Assembly: GCA_045660445.1 (NCBI GenBank)
Contig: JAZRDR010000010.1
Location: 186,001 to 250,000, forward strand
From: Faeciplasma sp045660445
GTDB taxonomy: Bacteria > Bacillota > Clostridia > Oscillospirales > Ruminococcaceae
Length of the DNA: 64,000 nucleotides
Direction of reading: 5' to 3'
Under the pieces are notes generated by a model. That model had not been told where the DNA came from. It did not search any database and saw nothing but the letters and a program-made list of their open reading frames with translations. Positions 18,198 through 26,368 of this stretch are shown piece after piece (the stretch's first letter is position 1; each line of letters starts with the position of its first letter). The translations under genes were made by a program, and so were the position numbers.

Positions 18198-19337
18198 TTA
18201 TTTCTTTTTCTTCTTAAGAACTATAAGTACAACAACTACTACAACAACTACAACAGCAGCAACGATACCGATGATGATAGCTGTCTGAGTTGCCTGTTCC
18301 TTAGCCAAAGCATCTGCAGCAGCCTTTTCTTCAGCTTCCTTAGCAGCAGCTTCTTCAGCAGCCTTAGCTTCAGCATTAGCAGCAGTAGCAGCCTTGTGGA
18401 GATCCTTGATTTCGTTGATTAATTCCTTAAGTTCCTTAACCTTTTCAGTTACAGCAGGAAGACCATTGCCTTCGTTTTCCATAGTTTCAACAGCAGCAAC
18501 AGCAGCATCGTAAGCAGCCTTGATTGCAGCAACGTCGTTGCCAGCAGCCTTAGCATCTTCGAGTGCAGCGTTTACAGCATCAACATGAACCTGGAAAGCA
18601 GCCATAACGATTTCGCCCTGCATATCATCGATCTGAGCCTGGAGATTGGTATTAGCTTCAATTACAGAAGTGAAGCCCAAAGCAGCCTTTGCAGCAACTA
18701 CGTCAACAGCAGCCTGAGCAGCGTCGATAGCAGCCTGCAAAGTTGCAACATCGCTACCTACAGCAGCCTTTGCAGCATCAATAGCAGCCTGAGCAGCATC
18801 AATATCGGGCTGAGTTTCAGCCAAAACAGCGCTGTCAAGGTCAGCAAGTGTGCCATAGTATACGCCTACGTAGTTAAGCTGGGTGTTTGTAAGGTTAGTG
18901 CCATAAGAGGGGCCCTTGATTGCAACTTCAGCTGCAGTAGCAAGACCTCTTGCATCGTGATCGGTAAAGGTAAGTTCGATGTACTTTTCAAATTCGCCGG
19001 AAGTGAAGCCATTGTCAGACATCTTGTACTGGTTAGAGCAAGTAGCTTCAGCTGCACCCAAAAGCCAAACTCTAAAGTCGCCTTCAGATGTACCCTTGAT
19101 ATGTACAACAACGGTTTCGCCTTCGTTAACAGGCTGAGGGAGCAACAAAGAGAAGATTGCTATATCGGGAGCCAAAAGAGTGTTGTCGCCCCAAGTAAGC
19201 ATGTCAGATGTTACGCCAGTGTTTGCACCGTAGTTTTCAACAGTCAAAGGAATTTCGATTTCTTCAGCAGCAAAAGCTGTAATGGACATTGACAGTACTA
19301 ATGCAACTGCCAAAAGAACTGATAACAGTTTCTTCAT
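18198..19337 (-). CDS. Ala-rich coiled-coil surface protein with C-terminal membrane anchor
   Basis: A 379-residue protein with no family I recognise. A signal peptide (about 1-24, ending AFAA) precedes a beta-type domain (about 27-165) that resembles a small carbohydrate- or ligand-binding fold. A long Ala/Asp/Lys-rich helical region follows (about 170-345), with repeated IDAAQAAIDAA-like units. It ends in a Val-rich transmembrane helix and a KKKKK tail. There is no LPXTG motif. The ATG at 19337 has GGAGG about 7 nt upstream; the longer frame to 19436 has no leader. It is divergent from the AraC gene and may be under its control. Confidence 0.8.
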   Translation of the reverse strand: MKKLLSVLLAVALVLSMSITAFAAEEIEIPLTVENYGANTGVTSDMLTWGDNTLLAPDIAIFSLLLPQPVNEGETVVVHIKGTSEGDFRVWLLGAAEATCSNQYKMSDNGFTSGEFEKYIELTFTDHDARGLATAAEVAIKGPSYGTNLTNTQLNYVGVYYGTLADLDSAVLAETQPDIDAAQAAIDAAKAAVGSDVATLQAAIDAAQAAVDVVAAKAALGFTSVIEANTNLQAQIDDMQGEIVMAAFQVHVDAVNAALEDAKAAGNDVAAIKAAYDAAVAAVETMENEGNGLPAVTEKVKELKELINEIKDLHKAATAANAEAKAAEEAAAKEAEEKAAADALAKEQATQTAIIIGIVAAVVVVVVVVVLIVLKKKKK

Positions 19338-19403
19338 AAAAAATCCTCCAAAAATAAAATATATTAGTTTTATGCGCCAAATACAAAAACCGCATATAAC
19401 TAC

Positions 19404-19433
19404 TTGTATTTTAACACATATTTGTGCTATAAT
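19404..19433 (+). promoter_or_regulatory. promoter of the AraC-family gene
   Basis: TTGTAT (19404-19409) and TATAAT (19428-19433) are separated by 18 bp, ending 52 bp before the start codon. Confidence 0.65.
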
Positions 19434-19485
19434 CATTGCAGAATCGGTAATATTTATTGCGTGAAATCAGAAAAGAGGTATAAAT

Positions 19486-20337
19486 ATGGCTGTAGGAGTA
19501 TATCATCCATTCGAAAATGATATCGTGTGCTATAGTGATAGAAGCGTTATAAATCGTCCTCCACTCGATCCTCACCCATTTCATAGACACAACGGTTATG
19601 AGATCTATTACTTCATATCCGGAAATATAAACCTGTATGTTGAACAGCAGTGCTATAATCTGCGACCCGGAGATCTTGTAATAATCAGTCCCGAGCAGCT
19701 TCACAGAGTGGTATATTTGAATTATCAGGTATATGAGAGAACCATTATAAATGTAAAGCATGACTATATTGAGTCATTATCAAGCGAAAGCACAGACCTT
19801 TTGAAGTGCTTCAAATTCGAGGGTATAGAGGAATTTAAGCATATTCATTTAAGCCGAGAACAGCAAGATGAATATGTCTCAATGATAAAGAGATTTAATG
19901 AACTTAGATACAGTGGAGAATACGGAAACGATATCAAGGCAAACTATGAAATGTCTAACATTTTGATTTTTATTAACAAACAGTTTGAAAATGCGCGCGC
20001 TGTTGATAAAGAAAATGTAATGCCTAACCTTATAAGAAATGTTATGGACTATATACAAACACACCTTTCTGAAACAATAACTCTTGAAATGCTTGCTAAT
20101 GAATTCTATCTAAGCGGCAAGTATATAAGCAGCCAATTTAAACAGCACACCGGCTTAACGCTCCGTACATATATCTTAGATCAAAGGATCTCATACGCCA
20201 AAAAGATGCTTTTAGGCGGCGCAAATGTTTCTGAGGCGTGCTACCGTTCCGGATTCTCAGACTATGCGAACTTTATAAGAACATTTACAAATTTGGTTGG
20301 CGTTTCACCCGGAAAATTTGCAAGAGAAAACAAATAA
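19486..20337 (+). CDS. AraC-family transcriptional regulator
   Basis: A 283-residue regulator. An N-terminal cupin-like sensor domain (about 1-150) carries HPFHRHNGYEIYYF and LRPGDLVIISPEQLHRV. The C-terminal double helix-turn-helix domain is about 185-283, with LANEFYLSGKYISSQFKQHTG and CYRSGFSDYANFIRTF. Family members of this layout usually sense sugars. It lies between the Ala-rich surface protein gene (divergent) and the GH98-like gene, and is the likely regulator of one or both. A GAGG ribosome site precedes the ATG. Confidence 0.93.
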   Translation: MAVGVYHPFENDIVCYSDRSVINRPPLDPHPFHRHNGYEIYYFISGNINLYVEQQCYNLRPGDLVIISPEQLHRVVYLNYQVYERTIINVKHDYIESLSSESTDLLKCFKFEGIEEFKHIHLSREQQDEYVSMIKRFNELRYSGEYGNDIKANYEMSNILIFINKQFENARAVDKENVMPNLIRNVMDYIQTHLSETITLEMLANEFYLSGKYISSQFKQHTGLTLRTYILDQRISYAKKMLLGGANVSEACYRSGFSDYANFIRTFTNLVGVSPGKFARENK

Positions 20338-20345
20338 AATTCCCT

Positions 20346-20378
20346 GTCCCCTGCTTTGCAAAGAAGCCGGGGACTTTT
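20346..20378 (+). terminator. terminator of the AraC gene
   Basis: Stem GTCCCC / GGGGAC, extended inside by GCTT / AAGC pairing, followed by TTTTGTTT. Confidence 0.8.
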
Positions 20379-20443
20379 GTTTACAAACGATTTGTGAATT
20401 CCTTGCGATATGTCACATTTTCATTGCATCAAGTAGAAAAAAG

Positions 20444-20472
20444 TATGCAATATGTTGTATTTTATGCAATAT
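20444..20472 (+). promoter_or_regulatory. direct-repeat operator candidate of the GH98-like gene
   Basis: Two identical copies of TATGCAATAT lie at 20444-20453 and 20463-20472, 19 bp apart (about two helical turns), on either side of the -35 hexamer. AraC-type activators commonly bind such direct repeats beside the -35. That the neighbouring AraC protein binds here is inferred. Confidence 0.5.
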
Positions 20473-20483
20473 CAAGTTATAAT
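20455..20483 (+). promoter_or_regulatory. promoter of the GH98-like gene
   Basis: TTGTAT (20455-20460) and TATAAT (20478-20483) are separated by 17 bp, 38 bp before the ATG. The -35 lies between two copies of a 10-bp direct repeat. Confidence 0.75.
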
Positions 20484-20520
20484 CAAAGCATAATATGGTT
20501 TTAACTTCAGGAGGTTATAT

Positions 20521-22920
20521 ATGAAGCTGAAAAAACTGATACTTGGTGTTTTATGTGTATCTCTTATGCTTTGCATGACAGTTTTGCCCCCGTTTGAGAT
20601 GATCGTCAACGCTGATGACGGTGCATCCATCATCGATCCTTTGACAAATGTTTTGTCGGACGGAACGATGAGACGTCCTTTGTCTGCTGAAGCTCCTATG
20701 TACATAGTACACGTTGATACATGGGTAAATGCCGATCCCGAAAAGGTCATTGCTCAGATACCAGAGGAAATGCTTCCATATTGCGTATTCAACATCTCGC
20801 TTTCTGTAAACTCGGATGCTGCAGAGGAAAAGTTTTTGACCGTTCAGTATGGTTACGAAACTGCTAAGTCTTGGCTTAGAGTTTTAGCAGAAAACAACTG
20901 CTGGGCAATGATCCAGCCTGCAAGCGGTGGCCCTTGTCACTTCCCAGATTATGAATACGGAGCAGACCTTGAAGAAACTATTTATGCTGAATTTTTCAGA
21001 GAATATCCCAACTTCCTTGGATTTAACTATTGCGAACAGTTCTGGGGATTTGACGGAGTAGAATTCCCTTATGCTCCTTCAGTTGAAGAAAGATATCTTC
21101 ATTTTGCGAATCTTTTAGAGCTTACAAATAAATACGGCGGATATTTGACTATAAGCTGGTGCGGAAATCAGTGGGGTCAGAGCTTAAATCCCGTTGCTAT
21201 GCTTGAAAGAATCCCCGAGTGGGAAGAAGCATGCTCAAAATATGCTGATAACTATATTCTCTGCGAAAAGTATACTCAGCACAGTTACATAAAAGATGCA
21301 GAAAGTATCGTCTTCGGTGTTTGGCTTTCGGGATATTGCGGTAACTTCGGTATTAGATACGACGAGACCGGTTGGACATCGGGCACAAGCGGAGATTATA
21401 CAATGTCAACAGGTCTTCCCATATACTTTGAAAGAATGGTATTAAACGGTGCTACTGTTATCGACGGACCTGAACTTGCTTTCGAAGATTGCATTTTGGA
21501 AGGCAATGCGGAAGAGACTGCAGACGGCTACACTTCAAGAACATGGTATAATACCGATTCGTTCAACAACGTTGCTATCGATTCTTTCATGAAGATGATC
21601 GATGGCACCTTTGAGATTCCCACAAGAGAAGAAGTTATTGATCGCACAAAGGTTATACTTGTCAACGACGTAGAAACCGGAGATGACGACGCAAAATATT
21701 GCACACCCGTTGATTTGTTTGACGGCCTTTATCAGATGGAGGGCGACGGCGGATTGCGCGATAATTATAACCTCTATAAGAGCACAGGCCGCTATCCTAC
21801 AATTCCCTTGTGTCATGAACTTAGTACCGATCTTTCTTACGATTTCGATTTAGTAATCAACAAATCAGAATATAAGACATATTGGACCTCTATTGACGAA
21901 AAGGTTGCAGAACTGAATGAAATCTTCCCTGAAGAATATGAAGGAGATCTGTATGCCGCCCATTATAATAACGTTTGTGTTACATACAATCCTTATAAGG
22001 CGAATCAGACTGCTACTTCGCTTATTCCTCTGCAGTATAACACCTGCGAGAGCATGGAGCTTACATACTCACGTTATACAACCGGTCTTATAAAAGAATA
22101 TAGCGACAAGATCACATTCTATTTAAATAACTATGATGATAATAACGTATTAAAGGCAAGAAACGACATTATTGTTATTAACGGCGTGACCGAAGAGCCA
22201 ACTGTAACATTCACAGACAGAGGCATAGGTACTCTTAAAGCAAAGGTAACATCCTCTTGGGATAACGGTGTACTTACAGTATACGTAGATCACAACGGTC
22301 CTGTTGAGATCGAGATCAGCTGTAAGGGAGATGCTACCGCTAAAGCTACAGTTCCCGAAGTTAAGGAAACCGTAGCTCCTGATGCACCCGGCGATTATTA
22401 CGGCACTTTGCAGCATGAGTTCGAATTATTTGATTACATTGGCATTGATCAGATCGTTAAAAACGGATCGAGAAATGGCGTCGATAACTACACCGGTCAG
22501 GGCTATATGATCGTTGGAACCGCAGGCGATTCGAAGCTTCGTTCAACTGTTAACATTGATACTGCCGGAACCTATAACTTAACTCTTAAATATTCGAGTG
22601 ATTCTGACGTTAAGGGGCTTAGCGTTTATGTAAACGGCAAAAAGGTTGATGTACCTAATATGGCAGCAACCCTCTCTCTTGATGACTGGCTTACAGTATC
22701 CGGTGAAGTTAAGCTTAAAGAAGGTGACAACACCATTGAAATAAGAACAAGCGGTGGCGCAAGCTCGCCCATATATCTTGATAACGTAACCTTAAATGCT
22801 GTTGCACACGGTTCTTCTGCTTCATCTACAAGTATTGCACTATACATTGTTATAGCAGCAGCTGCTGTTATCCTTGCTGTTTGCGCTGTCGTACTTATCA
22901 AAACGCTTAAGAAAAGCTAA
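20521..22920 (+). CDS. membrane-anchored GH98-like glycoside hydrolase with C-terminal carbohydrate-binding module
   Basis: A large extracellular protein (799 residues). A signal peptide (about 1-31) is followed by a segment like glycoside hydrolase family 98: RRPLSAEAPMYIVHVDTW (51-68), NISLSV (91-96) and FNYCEQFWGF (168-177), whose Glu172 is a candidate catalytic acid. A beta-rich middle region runs about 420-620. A CBM35/CBM6-like jelly roll follows (about 630-762), and a transmembrane helix with a KTLKKS tail anchors it (about 770-799). GH98 enzymes cleave beta-galactosides in blood-group glycans, but this substrate is not established here. AGGAGG precedes the ATG. Confidence 0.72.
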   Translation: MKLKKLILGVLCVSLMLCMTVLPPFEMIVNADDGASIIDPLTNVLSDGTMRRPLSAEAPMYIVHVDTWVNADPEKVIAQIPEEMLPYCVFNISLSVNSDAAEEKFLTVQYGYETAKSWLRVLAENNCWAMIQPASGGPCHFPDYEYGADLEETIYAEFFREYPNFLGFNYCEQFWGFDGVEFPYAPSVEERYLHFANLLELTNKYGGYLTISWCGNQWGQSLNPVAMLERIPEWEEACSKYADNYILCEKYTQHSYIKDAESIVFGVWLSGYCGNFGIRYDETGWTSGTSGDYTMSTGLPIYFERMVLNGATVIDGPELAFEDCILEGNAEETADGYTSRTWYNTDSFNNVAIDSFMKMIDGTFEIPTREEVIDRTKVILVNDVETGDDDAKYCTPVDLFDGLYQMEGDGGLRDNYNLYKSTGRYPTIPLCHELSTDLSYDFDLVINKSEYKTYWTSIDEKVAELNEIFPEEYEGDLYAAHYNNVCVTYNPYKANQTATSLIPLQYNTCESMELTYSRYTTGLIKEYSDKITFYLNNYDDNNVLKARNDIIVINGVTEEPTVTFTDRGIGTLKAKVTSSWDNGVLTVYVDHNGPVEIEISCKGDATAKATVPEVKETVAPDAPGDYYGTLQHEFELFDYIGIDQIVKNGSRNGVDNYTGQGYMIVGTAGDSKLRSTVNIDTAGTYNLTLKYSSDSDVKGLSVYVNGKKVDVPNMAATLSLDDWLTVSGEVKLKEGDNTIEIRTSGGASSPIYLDNVTLNAVAHGSSASSTSIALYIVIAAAAVILAVCAVVLIKTLKKS

Positions 22921-22947
22921 CGACTTTTCATATTATACTTTTTAGAT

Positions 22948-22977
22948 AAAAGCCAAGATTCAATGTCTTGGCTTTTA
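22948..22977 (+). terminator. terminator of the GH98-like gene
   Basis: Perfect 11-bp stem AAAAGCCAAGA / TCTTGGCTTTT with a 7-nt loop, 28 bp past the stop. Confidence 0.88.
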
Positions 22978-23014
22978 TCCTAAAGAAAATCGGAACACAA
23001 AATGGAGATTTGAT

Positions 23015-24511
23015 ATGCTCTTTAATTCACTTGAATTTTTGATATTCTTCCCTATCGTTTTGGTGATGTACTTCATAATCCCCAAAAAGATAAGATATCT
23101 GTGGTTGCTTGTCGCAAGCTACTACTTCTATATGTGCTGGAACGCTAAATATGCGCTTTTGATATTGTTCTCGACTGTTTGTACATATGCTGGCGGTTTG
23201 CTGATTGAATTTGTTAAAAAACGCGATTGGACAGATAAGAAAAAGACTGTTGTTAAAAAGCTTGGCGTAGGTTTTGTTATCGTTTCAAACCTTGCAGTTC
23301 TTTGTTATTTTAAGTATTCAAACTTCTTCCTTGATTCTTTGGAATCGTTGTTCGAGCTTATAAATGTCGAACCCAATGTTCCAAGTGTTGACGTTTTGCT
23401 CCCTGTCGGAATTTCGTTCTATACATTTCAGGCTTTAAGCTATACTATCGACTTATATCGTGATGAAATATATGCCGAAAAGAATTTCTTCAGATACGCT
23501 TTGTTTGTTTCGTTCTTCCCTCAGCTTGTTGCAGGACCTATTGAGCGTTCAAAAAACCTTTTGAAACAACTAGCTACACCGAAAAAATTCTCTTACGTTA
23601 AAGCAAGAGACGGATTGTTTTTGATGGTTTGGGGATTCTTCCTTAAGATCGTTTTGGCAGACAGAATCGCAATGCTTGTCGACACAGTATATGGTGACTA
23701 TCATCGCTTTGGAGGATGGTATATCGCTTTGGCAACGGTTTTGTTTGCCGTTCAGATCTACTGCGACTTCTATGGATACTCGACGATTGCGATGGGTGCT
23801 GCAGGAATTCTTGGCATCGATCTTATGGAAAACTTTAATGCGCCATATCTTTCTGTTACAGTTGCCGAATTCTGGCGCAAGTGGCACATCTCTCTTACCT
23901 CTTGGTTTAAGGACTATTTATACATTCCTCTTGGCGGAAGCCGAAAAGGTGTTGTAAGAAAGTATCTTAACAAGATAATCGTATTCTTAGTGAGCGGTCT
24001 TTGGCACGGCGCTAACTTTACATTCGTTATTTGGGGCGCGCTTAATGGTGTTTATCAGGTTATCGGAGAGCTTTTAATGCCCATACGTGAGAAGATTTGC
24101 AAGGCGATGCACATTTCAAGAAAGTTCTTCTTGTTAAGATTTGTGCAGATGATAATCACATTCGCGCTTATCGATTTCTCATGGATATTCTTCAGAGCTA
24201 ATACCGTTGGAGATTCGTTTGCGATGATAAGCAGTCTTTTTAACGCAGAGAACTTTAACATCTTTAAAGACGGCGGCATTTATATGTGCGGCTTGGGCGA
24301 AAAGGACTTTAAGCTTATGCTTATCTGTATCTTAATCTTGCTTGTTGCAGATACGTTCAAGCACTTTGGAATCAGCGTTAGATATTACATACAAAAAGTG
24401 CCGTACATCGTTAGAGCCTTGGCGCTTATAATTGCCATTTGCTTCATACTTGTATTTGGCATTTGGGGTTCGGGCTATGATGCTACAAACTTTATTTACT
24501 TCCAATTCTAA
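23015..24511 (+). CDS. MBOAT-family membrane O-acyltransferase (AlgI/DltB-like)
   Basis: A polytopic membrane protein (498 residues, about ten helices) that moves acyl groups, usually acetyl, to the outside for O-acylation of a surface polysaccharide. Typical blocks are SFYTFQALSYTIDLYR, FFPQLVAGPIERSKNLL, the FWRKWHISLTSWFKDYLYIPLGG region and SGLWHGANFTFVIWG. The last holds the conserved histidine His331. It forms an operon with the following SGNH-like gene, 13 bp apart, as in other AlgI/AlgX- or PatA/PatB-type pairs. The acceptor polymer is unknown. Confidence 0.94.
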   Translation: MLFNSLEFLIFFPIVLVMYFIIPKKIRYLWLLVASYYFYMCWNAKYALLILFSTVCTYAGGLLIEFVKKRDWTDKKKTVVKKLGVGFVIVSNLAVLCYFKYSNFFLDSLESLFELINVEPNVPSVDVLLPVGISFYTFQALSYTIDLYRDEIYAEKNFFRYALFVSFFPQLVAGPIERSKNLLKQLATPKKFSYVKARDGLFLMVWGFFLKIVLADRIAMLVDTVYGDYHRFGGWYIALATVLFAVQIYCDFYGYSTIAMGAAGILGIDLMENFNAPYLSVTVAEFWRKWHISLTSWFKDYLYIPLGGSRKGVVRKYLNKIIVFLVSGLWHGANFTFVIWGALNGVYQVIGELLMPIREKICKAMHISRKFFLLRFVQMIITFALIDFSWIFFRANTVGDSFAMISSLFNAENFNIFKDGGIYMCGLGEKDFKLMLICILILLVADTFKHFGISVRYYIQKVPYIVRALALIIAICFILVFGIWGSGYDATNFIYFQF

Positions 24512-24524
24512 GGAGGCGTGACTG

Positions 24525-25808
24525 ATGAAAACAAAGATAAAGCATTTTGTTCAGGGCATTGTTTTTGCGATACTGCTCGCAATTTCCATTCACGCTTGCG
24601 GTGAGTTTTTGGAGTATAAAGAGGCTCATGAGAAGTATAACGACTTCTTTGATGCAGAAACGAATTTAGACGTAATATTCCTTGGCACAAGCCACACATG
24701 GAACAGCGTTCTTCCAATGGAGATGTGGAAGGATTATGGCATATCCTCTTATAACTGGGGATATTCAAACTGCACTCCTGCGGAAAGTTATTATCTGTTT
24801 AAGGATATTGTAAAATATACAAAGCCTAAGCTCGTTGTTATGGATATGTTCGGCCTGTTTGAATATCAAGACGGCAACGGAAAATATCGAGGAGACAGAA
24901 TTGAGCAGCAGCACGTTCAATTTGATGAGATCCCCTTCTCCTTGAATAAGCTTCAGGCTTCGCTTGATATTTTCGATGACTATGACCACCGACTTGACTT
25001 CGTGTTCAACTTGATGATGTATCATAACCGTTGGGATGAGCTAGACGAACGTGACTTCAACGTGACTACTAATCCTGAAAAGGGTTCGAGCATGCTTGTC
25101 GGCATGGGCCGAGGTGTTAGATACTGGCCGATGGGAAGCAACGAAAAAAGAGAGCTTGACAGTGTTTGCTGTGAATATTTCGAGAAATTCCTTGATTTCT
25201 GCTATGAAGAAGATATACAGGTTTTATGTGTGTATCTTCCCTTCCCTGCAAATGAATCCTGCCAGAAAGCAGCTAACTCAATTAGTGAAATGGTTGACTA
25301 CTACATAAATGCTGAATATATCAACATGCTCAATTTAGAGATCGTTGACTTTGAAACAGATATGTATTCAGACAACAACCACCTTAACTTTACTGGTGCT
25401 GCGAAGGTTACCGAATGGCTTGGTGAATACATAAATGCGAACTATGATCTTGACGATTATTCACAAAATGAATATTGGATCGAAGATCACAGAGAATACG
25501 TTAATTATAAGGTCGGTAAGATAGAAGACACAAACAGTCTTTATGACAAGCTTTTGGCTTGCTATGGCGGAGACTTTGATGTTACTTTGACAATATCTAA
25601 TGACTGCAAGCTTTATGAACAGGACAGCTATATAAGAACATATATTGACAATCTTGGCTGGTATGGAACTGTTAAACATGACAGCTTAGTATACATTGGA
25701 GATACATATTGTGATGTTTTGCTTGAGATATATGACTCACAGACATTAGAACTTGTGCATACAGCGGCGTATAATTATGAAGAATGGCAGCTTAAAAGAG
25801 TTAGATAA
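24525..25808 (+). CDS. membrane-tethered SGNH-like acyl-transfer partner of the MBOAT protein
   Basis: A 427-residue protein with an N-terminal membrane helix (about 10-25) and an extracytoplasmic domain. FLGTSHTWNS (52-61) is the SGNH-like nucleophile block with Ser56, and DNNHLNFTGAAKV near residue 285-295 supplies the Asp/His pair. This matches the AlgX/DltD-type partners that pass acyl groups from MBOAT proteins to a polymer. The last 120 residues, with a beta-rich pattern, are less conserved. GGAGGCG precedes the ATG. Confidence 0.82.
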   Translation: MKTKIKHFVQGIVFAILLAISIHACGEFLEYKEAHEKYNDFFDAETNLDVIFLGTSHTWNSVLPMEMWKDYGISSYNWGYSNCTPAESYYLFKDIVKYTKPKLVVMDMFGLFEYQDGNGKYRGDRIEQQHVQFDEIPFSLNKLQASLDIFDDYDHRLDFVFNLMMYHNRWDELDERDFNVTTNPEKGSSMLVGMGRGVRYWPMGSNEKRELDSVCCEYFEKFLDFCYEEDIQVLCVYLPFPANESCQKAANSISEMVDYYINAEYINMLNLEIVDFETDMYSDNNHLNFTGAAKVTEWLGEYINANYDLDDYSQNEYWIEDHREYVNYKVGKIEDTNSLYDKLLACYGGDFDVTLTISNDCKLYEQDSYIRTYIDNLGWYGTVKHDSLVYIGDTYCDVLLEIYDSQTLELVHTAAYNYEEWQLKRVR

Positions 25809-25813
25809 ATAAA

Positions 25814-25851
25814 TACTCCCTCCCCTCGATTACGAGGAGAGGGAGATTTTA
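25814..25851 (+). terminator. terminator of the MBOAT/SGNH operon
   Basis: Stem CTCCCTC-CCTCG / CGAGG-GAGGGAG with a 4-5 nt loop and one bulged position, then ATTTTAT, starting 7 bp past the stop. Confidence 0.82.
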
Positions 25852-25852
25852 T

Positions 25853-26150
25853 ATGAAAATAGATTTCATTTATAAAGTTAGTAAAATGACTTTCACTCTG
25901 CATAAAACATCGCTCGAAAAACCAATACGATCTTGGAAAGATTGATTCTCGCGATGAATTCGCGGAGTTACAGGACTTTGAACCTAATTTTTCGCCAAAG
26001 ATAGCGATAGAGCACAACTTTTGATAAGTGGATGACAGGACTGTTGAACAATTTTGCGCCATAGTTTTACTGAATGTGCAGGATGGATAAGCGCAAAATA
26101 AGAGAATCCTTGCGGATTCTCGGTCCTGCGTCGGTAACACTGTATAATTA
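25853..26150. other. structured non-coding intergenic region beside tRNA-Leu
   Basis: About 300 bp without a credible gene. Pairs seen: ATTTTGCGC (26051-26059) with GCGCAAAAT (26091-26099); GAGAATCC (26102-26109) with GGATTCTC (26114-26121); and CTCGCG / CGCGGAG around 25948-25967. The word ACAGGACT followed by TTGAAC recurs near 25970 and 26036, and resembles the T-arm of the adjacent tRNA. The region could be a structured RNA, a dispersed repeat or an old insertion scar. A 121-codon minus frame crosses it and the upstream terminator, and is unlikely to be a gene. Confidence 0.4.
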
Positions 26151-26180
26151 AAATAACCAAGGCAAAAGCCTTGGTTATTT
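26151..26180 (-). terminator. terminator of tRNA-Leu
   Basis: Perfect 13-bp stem AAATAACCAAGGC / GCCTTGGTTATTT with an AAAA loop, immediately 3' of the tRNA on the minus strand, followed by TTTTAATTATAC-like sequence. Confidence 0.88.
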
Positions 26181-26183
26181 TAA

Positions 26184-26270
26184 TGGTGCGGGTAACAGGA
26201 CTTGAACCTGCATGAAATTGCTCTCACATGGACCTGAACCATGCGCGTCTGCCAATTCCGCCATACCCGC
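26184..26270 (-). tRNA. tRNA-Leu (anticodon CAG)
   Basis: An 87-nt class II tRNA with encoded CCA. The acceptor stem GCGGGTA / TACCCGC, the D-arm TGGCGGAATTGGCAGACGCG, and the anticodon stem CATGG / CCATG with loop TTCAGGT give anticodon CAG. A variable arm and the T-arm GGTTCAAGTCC follow. Single gene with its own terminator. It decodes CUG. Confidence 0.96.
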
Positions 26271-26368
26271 ATATATCAATTACGTGCTATCTTTGCGAAC
26301 ATATAATAACTGACGCTGCAACACGCAACGTCAGTTATTTTAGCATAAATCAAATAATTTGTAAAGAC

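Noticed and set aside
18300..18800. CRISPR-like or tandem repeat array in the Ala-rich gene
   Set aside because: The gcagca-like runs are codons for alanine in one open frame with irregular spacing, not a repeat-spacer array.
19337..20337. LPXTG sorting signals in the two anchored surface proteins
   Set aside because: Neither C-terminus contains an LPXTG-like pentapeptide; both end in helix plus lysines.
25775..26140. 121-codon minus-strand open frame between the SGNH gene and tRNA-Leu
   Set aside because: Crosses the SGNH gene end and its terminator and contains the paired non-coding elements; kept as a structured region and not called a gene.
26184..26270. Possible integration (att) site at tRNA-Leu
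   Set aside because: The nearby ACAGGACT words share only about 13 positions and have an indel; no integrase or second perfect copy was seen.
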